A stretch of 64,000 nt of DNA from an uncultured Alistipes sp. (GTDB lineage: Bacteria; Bacteroidota; Bacteroidia; Bacteroidales; Rikenellaceae). Positions 27,023 to 35,568 of this stretch are shown here, one piece after another. Where the stretch lies: NCBI GenBank assembly GCA_900544265.1, contig UQUQ01000002.1:96701-160700 (forward strand), written 5' to 3'. How positions within the stretch are numbered: position 1 is the stretch's first letter; every line of letters begins with the position of its first letter. The translations under genes and the position numbers were made by a program. The notes under the pieces are model-generated. The model was not told the origin of the DNA. It made no database searches and worked only from the letters and a program-made list of their open reading frames with translations.

Positions 27023-30019
27023 TTATCTGTTGTTTTGCATGAGCAGGAAGTCCAGCACGTCGCGCATCAGCCGCTCGCGCTGCGCTGCATCGGTCAGCGC
27101 CTCGAACGGGAAGCCCGTGACGACCGTGCGAACCCCCGCATCGCAGGCCACGCCCGCCGTGCGGCCGTTTTCGATGTAGCGCAGCACGGTGAAGGCCCCC
27201 TCGCCTGCGGGACGGAGCACATCGGCTGCCTCGACGGCATAGCCCTCCGGCGACAGCCGGTCGCGGTAGCGGTATTCGCCGCGCGTGAAGCCGCCGTGTC
27301 CCGTCACGACGCGCACCCGGCCGCGGCGCGCCGCCCCGCCGTCCCAGGCCACGCGGAGCACCTGCTCGGCAAAGGCCCGGTCCGAAGCGTCGGACAGCGC
27401 CCCGTTCCAGAGGTCCGACGCCACGTAGCAGCCCGAGGCGAAGAGCGCCCCGCCCTGCGTGAGGTACTCCTCCAGTTCGCGCTGCAGGTCGGGCGGGAAG
27501 GTGCGGAAGACGGCTTCGCGCACGCCGCGGCCCATCGTCGTCGTGCGCTGCTTGCCGAGGATAAGGTCCACGGCGGGGTAGGCGCCCAGCGCGCAGGTGC
27601 CGCGCTCCACGGCGCGGATCGACGCCGAGCAGAAGGAGTAGCCGGCCGCCGTGATCGCACGCCCGTGCAGCGCCGGGTAGTCGAAGCTGTTGCCGCCGAG
27701 CACATCCGTCTCGTAGTCCCACGTGCAGGCGCCCAGCGCGCGGCTGTCGTCGTCGCAGCGGGCCATGTCGAGGTCGTAGATGCGCTGGTTGCCGATGAAC
27801 GAGATGTCGCGGCGGTCGGGCACGCCGCCGTCCACGTCGGTGTAGAAGCCCGCCAGCGAGTCGCTGCGCATGCTGAAGGGGGCACTCGTGCGGTCGAAGC
27901 CGTTGACGACGAGCACGCACCCCTTTTCGTCGGGCATGCGGCACGCCGAGAGCGTCTCGCTCGGGAAGCTCTCGCCGCCGGCATTCACGGCCGTTACACG
28001 GTAGGAGTAGAGACGCCCGGGCTCCAGCTCGGCGATGAGGAAGGGCTTTTCGGTGTAGGTGCCGCGGTCGAAGGCGCCGTCGTCGATGCGCGTGTAGACG
28101 ATGTATCCGTCGGGTGCGGCTGTCGCCTCGAGCGAGTCCGCAACGGGTGTCCACGACACGCAGACGCGGTTGTCGCCGACGAACTCCGTCGACATGGCTT
28201 CGACCGGCAGCGGCTGCACGACGTAGGGCACGTCGTACTGCGACGCGAGGTAGCGCAGGATGCCCTTGTAGACGGCGCGGCTGACGAGGAACTTGAAGCG
28301 CGGGTCGCTGCCGTAGCGCATGTCGGCGAAGTTCTGGTGCGAGAGCAGTTCCAAAAGCATCGTCGGGGCGCCCGGCACGCGGGCTTCGTAGTAGGAGCGG
28401 TTCCAGAGCCCGCGGCGGCTCCACTCGGGCTCCCACGTGCGGCGGATGTCCGAGACGACTTGCGTCATGACCAGGTCGGTCAGGTCGCGCGAGCGGTAGC
28501 GGTCGGCGCCGCCGGCGAAGCGCCCCTTCGTGTCGCGCGTATAGCAGATGCCGAGCGTGCCGACGATGCCGTCGCCGTCGCGGACTCCGGCATCCGAGTG
28601 GAACGCCAGCGCCATGTCGACCGGGATGCGCAGCCCCGCGGAGTCGGGCAGCCGCGGCGAACCGCCCATCAGGGCGTTGACCCAGTGGGCGCGCGACATG
28701 TAGTCGTCCCGGTAGTCGTCCTTGTCCTGCTTCGGGGTGTAGACCTTCGGGTCGAAGCCCGCCCATTGCAGCCAGTAGCGCGCCCCTTCGCAGAAGCGCG
28801 GGAAGCCGCTCGTCTCCTCGGTATACTCCACGTCAGGACGCCGCAGCGAGTCGCACACCGTGCGGGCGATGTTGCCGAAGCCGCCGCCGATCTTCACGGC
28901 ATCGGCCGAGACGGTGCGTCCGGCACGGCGCGAGCGGTTCGTGAGCGTCACGACCTCCTGCTCCCCTGCGGCGAAGGGGAAGCGTCCGAGGTAGATCCAC
29001 GTGCCGCCTCCCATCGTCTGGTTGACGGCATAGCTCGACCGTCCCCCGAGGTGATGGACCGTATAGACTGCATCGTCAGCGCTTTCCGGCGTCGACTCGT
29101 AGCTGACGTAGACGGCATATTCGCCCCGCTCGGGAATGTCGGCACGCCACACGGCGCGGCTCTCCTCCGCCGGGTCGGTCACCGTGCGCGTGCGGCGCAC
29201 GGTCCCCTCGCGGAAGGGATTTTCGCCCGAGCGGTAGACCTCGCGCCGGTGCGCAAAGCCCGCCCCGCCCGTTGTCCACGCCTCGCGGCCCGTTTGCTCG
29301 CGGTACTGCGCGGCACCGCCGTCGTTGTCGGCCAGCACCTCGTGTTTCTGCACGTCGCGCTCGCGCGGCAGCAGCACGTTGGCCCCGGCGTTTTCGAGCA
29401 TCGGCACCAGGTAGGGCAGCACGTAGCTCTGCGTGTAGAGGTCCTCGCAGGTCATCCACAGCCGCGAACGCTGCCAGCGCCAGCAGTTGCGCGTCTGGTC
29501 GAAATAGCGGCCGTGGCTCTGCCACAGTGCGATATGACGTCCCGCCAGCCCGCGTGTCGGCACGGCCGGCCGGTCGAGCGGCGTTACGAGCGGCCGCTCC
29601 GAGGGGTTGACGAAGGGGATCAGGCGCCGCCTTTTCAGGAGCTTCTCCAGCGCCGCATGGTTGCGGCAGGCCATCGGGATGAGCTCCGAGACCTCATGCC
29701 GGTCGGTGTAGAGCTCGATCCGCGCCTTGCGGTACCCGGCGGGCAGGACGGCCCGCACCGAGTCGTACATCGCCAGCACGTTCTGTTCGCGGAAGGGGTA
29801 GTACGACAGCCCGATCGAGGCGTAGATGCGCACACGGCTGCGCGACGCCTTCACGGCCTGCACCTTGACGTAGCCGCCGGCGACCTCGCGCGCCACGATG
29901 CGCGTAAGGGTGCGTCCCACCTCCTGCCGCGTGCGGAGGTTGATCCCGGCGGCCGGGACCGACGTGGCGCCAAAGAGCAGGATCAGGAGGAGAAGAAGGC
30001 TGAAGATTCTATTTTTCAT
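27023..30019 (-). CDS. Exported amidase-like protein with golvesin-like and Fn3 domains (often annotated xanthan lyase)
   Basis: 998 aa with an N-terminal signal peptide (about 1-24). Segments typical of an N-acetylmuramoyl-L-alanine amidase (Amidase_3) fold are spread out: WQSHG (His169), PRERD (Glu220), ALAFHSDAG (His474) and LLELLSHQN (Glu557). Between them, about residues 285-380, sits a beta-rich domain like the golvesin C-terminal domain (GEYAVYVSYES; GTWIYLGRFPF; VSADAVKIGG). A fibronectin-type domain follows (about 600-695), then a 300-residue C-terminal region of Rossmann-like pattern (VLVVNGFDRTSAP). The substrate is probably a peptidoglycan or polysaccharide peptide bond; unproven. 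Its start overlaps the symporter gene by 11 nt. Confidence 0.7.
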   Translation of the reverse strand: MKNRIFSLLLLLILLFGATSVPAAGINLRTRQEVGRTLTRIVAREVAGGYVKVQAVKASRSRVRIYASIGLSYYPFREQNVLAMYDSVRAVLPAGYRKARIELYTDRHEVSELIPMACRNHAALEKLLKRRRLIPFVNPSERPLVTPLDRPAVPTRGLAGRHIALWQSHGRYFDQTRNCWRWQRSRLWMTCEDLYTQSYVLPYLVPMLENAGANVLLPRERDVQKHEVLADNDGGAAQYREQTGREAWTTGGAGFAHRREVYRSGENPFREGTVRRTRTVTDPAEESRAVWRADIPERGEYAVYVSYESTPESADDAVYTVHHLGGRSSYAVNQTMGGGTWIYLGRFPFAAGEQEVVTLTNRSRRAGRTVSADAVKIGGGFGNIARTVCDSLRRPDVEYTEETSGFPRFCEGARYWLQWAGFDPKVYTPKQDKDDYRDDYMSRAHWVNALMGGSPRLPDSAGLRIPVDMALAFHSDAGVRDGDGIVGTLGICYTRDTKGRFAGGADRYRSRDLTDLVMTQVVSDIRRTWEPEWSRRGLWNRSYYEARVPGAPTMLLELLSHQNFADMRYGSDPRFKFLVSRAVYKGILRYLASQYDVPYVVQPLPVEAMSTEFVGDNRVCVSWTPVADSLEATAAPDGYIVYTRIDDGAFDRGTYTEKPFLIAELEPGRLYSYRVTAVNAGGESFPSETLSACRMPDEKGCVLVVNGFDRTSAPFSMRSDSLAGFYTDVDGGVPDRRDISFIGNQRIYDLDMARCDDDSRALGACTWDYETDVLGGNSFDYPALHGRAITAAGYSFCSASIRAVERGTCALGAYPAVDLILGKQRTTTMGRGVREAVFRTFPPDLQRELEEYLTQGGALFASGCYVASDLWNGALSDASDRAFAEQVLRVAWDGGAARRGRVRVVTGHGGFTRGEYRYRDRLSPEGYAVEAADVLRPAGEGAFTVLRYIENGRTAGVACDAGVRTVVTGFPFEALTDAAQRERLMRDVLDFLLMQNNR

Positions 30020-31460
30020 GACGTTTCATTAGCAATAACATGCCCGTTATGGTAAAGGCGGCGTTGTAGACCAGCAGCTCGAACCCGATCCGGTAGTCCC
30101 ACACTTCGCGCACGCCCCATTGCAGGAGGGCGCTCAACACGGGGGCCGCCACGGCGACGAGCGGCATCCAGCGGTCGCGGACCTGCCGTCGCGTGAAGAA
30201 GCCGAAGAGGAACATGCCCAGAATCGGGCCGTAGGTGTAGCTGACGACGCGGAAGACGAGGTTGATGCTGCTGTCGTCGGCGCCGTATCCGAAGGCGAGG
30301 ATCACGAGGGCCATGCCGGCGGCCATCGCCGCATGGACCCGGCGCCGGATGTGCGTCAGGGCGGTGTCGTCGTGGCGCTGCGGCGCCTTCAGGATGTCGA
30401 CCGTGAAGGAGGTCGTCAGCGCCGTGAGCGAACCGCCCGCCGCCGAGTAGGTGCTCGACACCAGGCCGACGAGGAAGAGCACCCCGACGACGGCCGGCAG
30501 CCCGCCGTCGGCGGCGACGAGCGGGAAGACCTGGTCGCTCTTTTCGGGGAGCGTCAGCCCGGCATGGTCGACGTAGAGGTAGAGCAGCACGCCGAGCACC
30601 AGGAAGAGGAAGATCACGAAGATCTGACACACGGCCGTGAGCAGGATGTTCTTCTGTGCGTCGCGCGGGGTCGGGCAGCTCATGTTGCGCTGCATCATGT
30701 CCTGCCCGAGGCCCGTCATGGCGACGAGCGTCACGATCCCCGCGACGAACATCTTCCAGAAGTAGCGGTCCGAGGCCGGATCGTCGAGAAAGAGGATCCG
30801 CGAATGGGGCGAGGCAGCCACCTCGCGGGCCATTTCGCCGAACGAGAGCCCCAGGGCGCGGGTGATGAAGAGGATCGACAGCACGAGGCTCGCGATCAGG
30901 CAGCACGTCTTGAGGATGTCGGTGCGGATGAGCGAGCGGACGCCGCCCTGCCGCGTGTAGAGCCATACGAGGGCCATCGTCACGGCGGCGTTGAGCCAGA
31001 AGGGCAGTCCGTAGCGGTCGAAGACGAGCAGCTGCATGACGGTGCAGACGACGTAGACCTGCAGCGCCGCGCCGAGCATCTTCGCCACGAAGAAGCACCA
31101 CGCCCCGGCGGCGTGCGTGCGGGCGCCGAAGCGGTCGTCGAGGTACTCGTAGAGCGAGACGAGGCGGAGCCGGTAGAAGGTCGGGACGAGCAGGTAGGCG
31201 ACGATGAGCTGCCCGACGGTGAAGCCGGCGACCATCTGCATGTAGGAGAAGGAGTCGGCGGCCACAGAGCCCGGCACCGAGATGAAGGTCACGCCCGACA
31301 TCGCGGCGCCGACCATGGCGAAGGCCGCCAGGTACCACGGCGTGCGCCGGTTTGCGGTGAAGAATCCGGCGTTGTCGGTCCGGCGGCCCGAAATCCAGGC
31401 TACGACGAACAGCAGGGCGATGTACCCCGTCAGGGTGGCGATTACGGCGGCAGGTGTCAT
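30009..31460 (-). CDS. Sodium:solute symporter (SSS family)
   Basis: 483 aa from the ATG at 31460, with about 13 membrane helices. Characteristic SSS segments: GRRTDNAGFFTANRRTPWY, GAAMSGVTFISVPGSV, YEYLDDRFG and GLVSSTYSAAGGSLTALTTSF. The substrate is not evident. The start at 31460 is preferred to one 12 codons upstream, because a promoter -7 box (31486-31493) overlaps that upstream region. The stop overlaps the amidase-like gene by 11 nt, so uptake and the exported enzyme are coupled, suggesting import of a released product (inference). Confidence 0.9.
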   Translation of the reverse strand: MTPAAVIATLTGYIALLFVVAWISGRRTDNAGFFTANRRTPWYLAAFAMVGAAMSGVTFISVPGSVAADSFSYMQMVAGFTVGQLIVAYLLVPTFYRLRLVSLYEYLDDRFGARTHAAGAWCFFVAKMLGAALQVYVVCTVMQLLVFDRYGLPFWLNAAVTMALVWLYTRQGGVRSLIRTDILKTCCLIASLVLSILFITRALGLSFGEMAREVAASPHSRILFLDDPASDRYFWKMFVAGIVTLVAMTGLGQDMMQRNMSCPTPRDAQKNILLTAVCQIFVIFLFLVLGVLLYLYVDHAGLTLPEKSDQVFPLVAADGGLPAVVGVLFLVGLVSSTYSAAGGSLTALTTSFTVDILKAPQRHDDTALTHIRRRVHAAMAAGMALVILAFGYGADDSSINLVFRVVSYTYGPILGMFLFGFFTRRQVRDRWMPLVAVAAPVLSALLQWGVREVWDYRIGFELLVYNAAFTITGMLLLMKRHEK

Positions 31461-31485
31461 GCGTGCGAACTCAACAAACCGAAGG

Positions 31486-31493
31486 CAAAGATA
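31486..31493 (-). promoter_or_regulatory. -7 box (TATCTTTG) for symporter/amidase operon
   Basis: A perfect TAnnTTTG on the - strand, giving a leader of about 20 nt before the ATG at 31460. Confidence 0.55.
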
Positions 31494-31604
31494 CAAAAAA
31501 AGACGACAGGGCGTCGGTCCGTCGCGATTTTCCTCCCCTTCCGCGATTCGGGCGCAATCACCGCCCGAACGGCCGCCGCAGGATGCGAATCCCGGAAAAA
31601 CGGT

Positions 31605-31612
31605 TATCTTTG
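31605..31612 (+). promoter_or_regulatory. -7 box (TATCTTTG) for mscL
   Basis: A perfect TAnnTTTG 30 nt before the mscL ATG; no clear -33 element. Confidence 0.55.
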
Positions 31613-31642
31613 TGGAAATAAACCGTCAAACTGAACATCGTT

Positions 31643-32128
31643 ATGGCTTTTTTCAAGGAATTCAAGCAGTTCGCCCTCAAGGGCAATGTCATGGACATGG
31701 CCGTGGGCGTCATCATCGGCGGCGCGTTCGGCAAGATCGTCTCGTCGTTCGTGAACGACATCCTCATGCCGCCGATCGGAGCGCTGATCGGCAACACGGA
31801 CTTCTCGCAGCTGCGGCTCGACATCTCGAAGCTGCGCGACGCCACGTCGCACGCCGTGCAGGCGGTCGGCGACGTCGTCGCGGCAGGCGATGCGGTCATC
31901 GCCCCGCCCGCCGTGGAACCGATCTACTGGAACTACGGCGCCTTCATCCAGCAGTGCGTCGACTTCACGATCCTGGCCTTCTGCGTCTTTCTGATGGTCA
32001 AGCTGATGAACCGGCTCGCCCGCAAGAAGGAGGCGGCCCCGGCACCCGCTCCGGCACCCGTCCCGACGAAGGAGGAGCTGCTGCTTACGGAGATCCGCGA
32101 CCTGCTCAAGGAGCAGCAGAAACGGTAG
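31643..32128 (+). CDS. mscL: Large-conductance mechanosensitive channel
   Basis: 161 aa. It forms the pentameric tension-gated pore that releases solutes on hypo-osmotic shock. N-terminal amphipathic helix [20 protein letters not shown], first pore helix [25 protein letters not shown], second helix [18 protein letters not shown] and cytoplasmic helix ending [12 protein letters not shown]. Two features are slightly unusual: an extended periplasmic loop (about residues 55-95, with [15 protein letters not shown]) and a Pro/Ala linker ([11 protein letters not shown]). A terminator follows. Confidence 0.95.
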   Translation: MAFFKEFKQFALKGNVMDMAVGVIIGGAFGKIVSSFVNDILMPPIGALIGNTDFSQLRLDISKLRDATSHAVQAVGDVVAAGDAVIAPPAVEPIYWNYGAFIQQCVDFTILAFCVFLMVKLMNRLARKKEAAPAPAPAPVPTKEELLLTEIRDLLKEQQKR

Positions 32129-32152
32129 GCCCGTGGCGGTGATGCGCACCGC

Positions 32153-32186
32153 AAAAGCGGCGGCCCGTCCGGCTGCCGCTTTTTTT
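32153..32186 (+). terminator. Intrinsic terminator of mscL
   Basis: A 9-bp stem AAAAGCGGC (32153-32161) with GCCGCTTTT (32175-32183), with the T-tract extending to 32186. Confidence 0.75.
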
Positions 32187-32275
32187 GCAGACCTGTCCTG
32201 CTGCCGTTTTTTTACGGCGCGTTCGGCTGCTGCTTTTTTACGGTCCCGTCCGTCCGCTGCTTTTTTCGACCGGGC
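32171..32275. repeat. Degenerate 27-bp tandem repeat with T-tracts (about 4 copies)
   Basis: T6-7 tracts start at 32180, 32207, 32234 and 32261, exactly 27 bp apart, each after a CTGCyG-type core. Read on the - strand in one open frame they encode a nine-residue unit of the form xxKKAAxxR (RSKKAADGR, DRKKAAAER, AVKKRQQDR, SAKKAAAGR). They lie between convergent mscL and the channel gene. Confidence 0.7.
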
Positions 32276-32316
32276 GGCGCGGCGCCGGTCTGCCGATTCG
32301 CTCCGGGGCGGGGCGG

Positions 32317-33012
32317 TTATTGGTCGGAGCGTTTTTTCCGGGGTGCGTACTCCTGGAGAATGTAGGTCGTGAAGATCGGGAAGAACAGCATGCCGAGCGA
32401 CGGCAGCAGCACGCAGACGACCTTGCCGACGGCCGTGACGGGGAAGATCTCCGCGCCGACGGTTGTCACGTTCATCCAGGCCCACCACAGGGCGTTGCCG
32501 AAGCCGTGGAGCCGGGGGTTGACCGCCACCTCGTAGTCGTAGAAGACCAGTGCCGAGAGGTAGGTGAAGACCACGACGGTGAACAGGTAGGCGGCGAAGA
32601 GGCGGTGGATGCGGTTGTCGCCCACGAGCCACTCGACGACGATGGCCATGGCCAGGAAGGCCCGCACGAGGGGCATCATGCCCACGACGAGGCCCCAGTC
32701 GTGCGTCATGTCGGCCCCGCACCAGGCGCTGATGTTGAGCCACGGGATCGAGATGAGCAGGTAGAGCAGATTGCGCCGCAGATAGCGTCCCCGGTCTCCG
32801 GCCGCGGCCCAGCGGACGAAGAAATCCGCGAGGAAGACGAGGCAGACGACAAGCTGGATCGTGAGGTAGGTTTGCGAGAAGCGGAGGTTGTCACCGGCCA
32901 GCACCTCCCAGGAGACGGCAGCCAGCAGGACTATCCCGGCGAGCAGCCGGAGCAGCCGGAGCCGACCGAAAGGATCGCGCGTGGCGGCTTCGCGGGTGGA
33001 TCGACGTGTCAT
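32317..33012 (-). CDS. Potassium-channel-like ion transporter with variant filter (TVGAE)
   Basis: 231 aa from the ATG at 33012. Six hydrophobic segments are arranged like a voltage-gated-type ion channel: four N-terminal helices including an Arg-containing one (PLVRAFLAMAIVVEWLVGD), then a pore helix (FGNALWWAWMNVTTVGAE) and a final helix. The filter position of K+ channels (TVGYG) reads T184-V-G-A-E188 here, so selectivity may differ from potassium. An upstream in-frame start (33108) would add a basic 32-residue extension overlapping the tRNA promoter region, and is less likely. The C-terminus ends in a basic KKRSDQ. Confidence 0.75.
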   Translation of the reverse strand: MTRRSTREAATRDPFGRLRLLRLLAGIVLLAAVSWEVLAGDNLRFSQTYLTIQLVVCLVFLADFFVRWAAAGDRGRYLRRNLLYLLISIPWLNISAWCGADMTHDWGLVVGMMPLVRAFLAMAIVVEWLVGDNRIHRLFAAYLFTVVVFTYLSALVFYDYEVAVNPRLHGFGNALWWAWMNVTTVGAEIFPVTAVGKVVCVLLPSLGMLFFPIFTTYILQEYAPRKKRSDQ

Positions 33013-33101
33013 GAACGGAAATCGGTTTGGGCGCAGTCGGTTCAAAATCAGTGCCAGAGCCGGTGGTGAAGATTTTTTTGGAAGTTTTTTGGCGAAAAGA
33101 T

Positions 33102-33132
33102 TTTGCACGATTGAAAATTTCTATTACCTTTG
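33102..33132 (+). promoter_or_regulatory. Consensus promoter for tRNA gene
   Basis: TTTG at 33102-33105, 19 nt, TACCTTTG at 33125-33132. The tRNA begins 18 nt downstream. Confidence 0.8.
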
Positions 33133-33150
33133 CACTCGCTTTAACGCCTT

Positions 33151-33224
33151 GGCGGGATAGCTCAGCTGGTTAGAGCGCATGATTCATAATCATGAGGTCG
33201 AGAGTTCAAGTCTCTCTCCCGCTA
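33151..33224 (+). tRNA. tRNA-Met (anticodon CAT)
   Basis: A 74-nt cloverleaf: acceptor GGCGGGA with TCCCGCT (first pair G-U), D-arm with AGCTCAGCTGGTTAGAGC, anticodon stem CATGA/TCATG around loop TTCATAA with anticodon CAT at 33185-33187, and T-arm GAGAG-TTCAAGT-CTCTC. The discriminator is A; CCA is not encoded. It lacks initiator features. A CAT anticodon can also be a lysidine-modified tRNA-Ile, but the body looks like elongator Met. Confidence 0.92.
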
Positions 33225-33226
33225 CG

Positions 33227-33256
33227 AAGGAGAACCGAAAGGTTCTCCTTTTCGTT
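33227..33256 (+). terminator. Intrinsic terminator after tRNA
   Basis: A 10-bp stem (33227-33236 with 33241-33250) with loop GAAA, followed by TTCGTTTTG. Confidence 0.85.
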
Positions 33257-33458
33257 TTGTTTACCTCCTTGTCCCGGCGCGCGACCCTCCTTTATTTTTA
33301 TGTGTTTCAATCCTCGCCGCCTCTCCATCCCGATTGTCCGCTTGCAGGCATCCGTGACCGGAATACCGTCCGCTTGGAATCCCGTCCGGGTGCCGCCTGT
33401 GGGGAGCGTGCCTTTCGGTTGAAGTGACGGAATGAATGCCGTGTGGCGCCGGCTCCCG

Positions 33459-34388
33459 TCATTTGCTGCTGCGGTAGGCCGAGGGGGTCATGCCGGTGTG
33501 CTGCTTGAAGTAGCGGCCGAAGAAGGACTGGTTCGGGAAGTTCAGGTAGTAGGCGATCTCCTGGATGTTCATCGTCGAGTATTTCAGCAGATTCTTCGCC
33601 TCCAGAATTACATATTCGTCGATCCATTCCGATGCCGTGCGTCCCGTTGTCGAGCGCAGCAGCGTCGTCAGGTACTTGGGGGTCAGGTGGAGCTGTTCGG
33701 CATAGAAGCCCACCGACCGTTCCTGCAGGTAGTGTTTCGAGAGCTCCTCCAGAAAGGTGTTGAAATAGGCTGCATTGCGATTGTGGGAGGCGTTGTCTGT
33801 CCGGGAGCCGTCGGCGCGCCTTTCGATGCGGTTGTCGATGATCCGGCAGATGCGGTAGGCCAGCGTCCGGAACATCGACAACCGAATCTCCTCGGAGAGG
33901 GCGTCGGTGCGGCCCAGACGGCCTTCGGCAAAGGTTTCGTCGAGCGATCGCATGATCTCCGCCCACTCCCGGTCGTCGAGCGTCAGTGTAGGGTTTTCGC
34001 GGACCGCCATGAAGAGGTGCAACAGCAGTTTCAGGTCGATGCGGATGCGGTTGATGAAATCCTCCTCGCAGAGGATGAAGCGAACGGCTGCCTGCTGCTG
34101 CGACTCCACCTGTATGATGGTTCCCGGAGGACAGACGAACATCGTCTGCCCACCGATGACGCAATGTTTCAGATCGGCGGTCACCGTGGCCGAACCTTTT
34201 GAACAAAATACCACGCCAAAGGCGTCGATGCGCGTCGGGAACCGGAACAGGTCCATGATGGCGGTCTCCCGTTCCAGCGCCTCCCGGTAGCCCATTAAAC
34301 ATCCGTCATAGTAGATGTCACCCGGTTGCAGCGGGTAGATTTTCAGCAGGGAGGCCAGCGAAACACTTAAAATCTCTTTTTCGTTCAT
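33459..34388 (-). CDS. AraC-family transcriptional regulator
   Basis: 309 aa from the ATG at 34388. An N-terminal cupin-like sensing domain (about residues 1-200) is followed by the AraC/XylS double HTH (about 205-309): SVGFYAEQLHLTPKYLTTLLRS for the first HTH (quoted as FYAEQLHLTPKYL) and MNIQEIAYYLNFPNQSFFGRYFKQHTG for the second (quoted as IQEIAYYLNF and SFFGRYFKQHTGM). It is divergent from the RND efflux operon, 157 nt away, and is the obvious candidate to control it; the inducer is unknown. Confidence 0.88.
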   Translation of the reverse strand: MNEKEILSVSLASLLKIYPLQPGDIYYDGCLMGYREALERETAIMDLFRFPTRIDAFGVVFCSKGSATVTADLKHCVIGGQTMFVCPPGTIIQVESQQQAAVRFILCEEDFINRIRIDLKLLLHLFMAVRENPTLTLDDREWAEIMRSLDETFAEGRLGRTDALSEEIRLSMFRTLAYRICRIIDNRIERRADGSRTDNASHNRNAAYFNTFLEELSKHYLQERSVGFYAEQLHLTPKYLTTLLRSTTGRTASEWIDEYVILEAKNLLKYSTMNIQEIAYYLNFPNQSFFGRYFKQHTGMTPSAYRSSK

Positions 34389-34409
34389 TGCAGGAACCAT
34401 TTTACGGGA

Positions 34410-34417
34410 CAAAGATA
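34410..34417 (-). promoter_or_regulatory. -7 box (TATCTTTG) for AraC-family gene
   Basis: A perfect TAnnTTTG on the - strand, about 22 nt before the ATG at 34388. The AraC/efflux gap is shared by both promoters. Confidence 0.5.
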
Positions 34418-34545
34418 GGAATTAATCCCCTGTTTTTTGCCGAAAAGTACGAAATCGAACCTTTTGACAAATTCCTCCGACGACGAGGCCTTTCCCCGAG
34501 TTGGTGAAAAGGCTTCCTTTGCAGCGGAAACCAAGTGAAAAGACA

Positions 34546-35568
34546 ATGGATATGAAACGTGTGATTTTTGGTGCCGCGCTGCTGTTGGCAGCCGGTTGTT
34601 CATCATCGGTAAACACCGCCTCCACGGCGGGACCCCTGCGGGTCTCCACGATTGTTGTCGAGCCCCGCGAGGACCTTCATGCCGGCATCTATGTCGGAGT
34701 CGTCGAGGAGGAGAACGCCGCGGCGCTCAGCTTCCCTGTTGCCGGAACCGTCACCCGCCTCTGTGTCGAGGAGGGGACCCGGGTCCGGCAGGGCGATCTG
34801 ATCGCCGAACTCGATGCGACGTCGGCCCGCGAGGCTTTCGAGGCGGCGAAAGCTGCCCTGCAGCAGGCCCGCGATGCCTGTGAGCGTCTGCAACGGCTCT
34901 ATGATGCAAAGACGCTGCCCGAAATCCAGTGGGTCGAGGCGCAGACACGGCTCCGGCAGGCCGAAGCCGCTTACGGAATTGCCGAAAAGAATCTCGGCGA
35001 CTGCCGGCTGCGTGCCCCCTTCGACGGGGTTGTCGGACAGAAGCGCGCCTCGGTCGGCGAGACGGCGCTGCCCGGCGTACCTGTATTGACGTTACTGGAG
35101 ATCGGTCGTGTCAAGGTGCGCTTCTCGGTGCCCGAGCAGGAGATTGCCTCGATTACGGCGAACAATCGCGTGCGTGTCGTCGTGCCGGCGCTTCACGATG
35201 CGCTCTTCGAGGCCGGACGGATCGAAAAGGGAGCCGAAGCCAATCCCGCGGCCCACACCTACGACGTGCGGGCGTTGCTGGCCAATCGGGACGGCGCGCT
35301 CCTTCCGGGAATGGTCTGCCGTGTGACGGTGTCGCCCGCTTCGGCCGTCGAGGAGATCGCCGTGCCGGCCCGCGCCGTGCAGCAGGCGGGTGACGGCAGC
35401 CGCTTCGTCTGGCGCATCGAGGGCGATTCGGCCGTGCGGGCCGGGGTTCGCACGGGGCGCTTCGTCGCGAACGAGGTCGTGATCGAAGAGGGCCTTCGTC
35501 CGGGTGAGCGCGTCGTTGTCGACGGCATGCAGAAGATCGGTCAGGGTTCCAAAGTCGTGCTGCGATGA
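34546..35568 (+). CDS. RND efflux periplasmic adaptor lipoprotein (HlyD/AcrA type)
   Basis: 340 aa from the ATG at 34546 (a second ATG two codons later is equally possible). Lipoprotein signal with lipobox LLAAGC anchors it to the membrane. Typical adaptor layout: beta-barrel/lipoyl segment (SFPVAGTVTRLCVEEGTRVRQGD, shown here as FPVAGTVTRLCVEEG), alpha-helical hairpin (about 85-140), the second lipoyl half CRLRAPFDGVVGQ, and a C-terminal membrane-proximal domain. It bridges the permease and outer-membrane channel. The stop overlaps the permease start (ATGA), so translation is coupled. Confidence 0.92.
   Translation: MDMKRVIFGAALLLAAGCSSSVNTASTAGPLRVSTIVVEPREDLHAGIYVGVVEEENAAALSFPVAGTVTRLCVEEGTRVRQGDLIAELDATSAREAFEAAKAALQQARDACERLQRLYDAKTLPEIQWVEAQTRLRQAEAAYGIAEKNLGDCRLRAPFDGVVGQKRASVGETALPGVPVLTLLEIGRVKVRFSVPEQEIASITANNRVRVVVPALHDALFEAGRIEKGAEANPAAHTYDVRALLANRDGALLPGMVCRVTVSPASAVEEIAVPARAVQQAGDGSRFVWRIEGDSAVRAGVRTGRFVANEVVIEEGLRPGERVVVDGMQKIGQGSKVVLR

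Noticed and set aside
27023..30019. True xanthan lyase
   Set aside because: No polysaccharide lyase motifs; the conserved residues fit an amidase-like zinc site better.
26999..30055. Long + strand open frame opposite the amidase-like gene
   Set aside because: Low-complexity His/Val/Ala/Arg sequence, no start signals, fully antisense to a gene with signal peptide and domains.
32171..32275. CRISPR-like array
   Set aside because: Units are 27 bp with no spacers and are strongly degenerate; no cas genes are nearby.
33013..33108. Longer N-terminus for the channel protein
   Set aside because: The extension is basic, has no family match and overlaps the tRNA promoter region; the ATG at 33012 is simpler.
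33151..33224. Lysidine-type tRNA-Ile with CAT anticodon
   Set aside because: It cannot be excluded by anticodon alone, but the acceptor and anticodon arms look like elongator Met.
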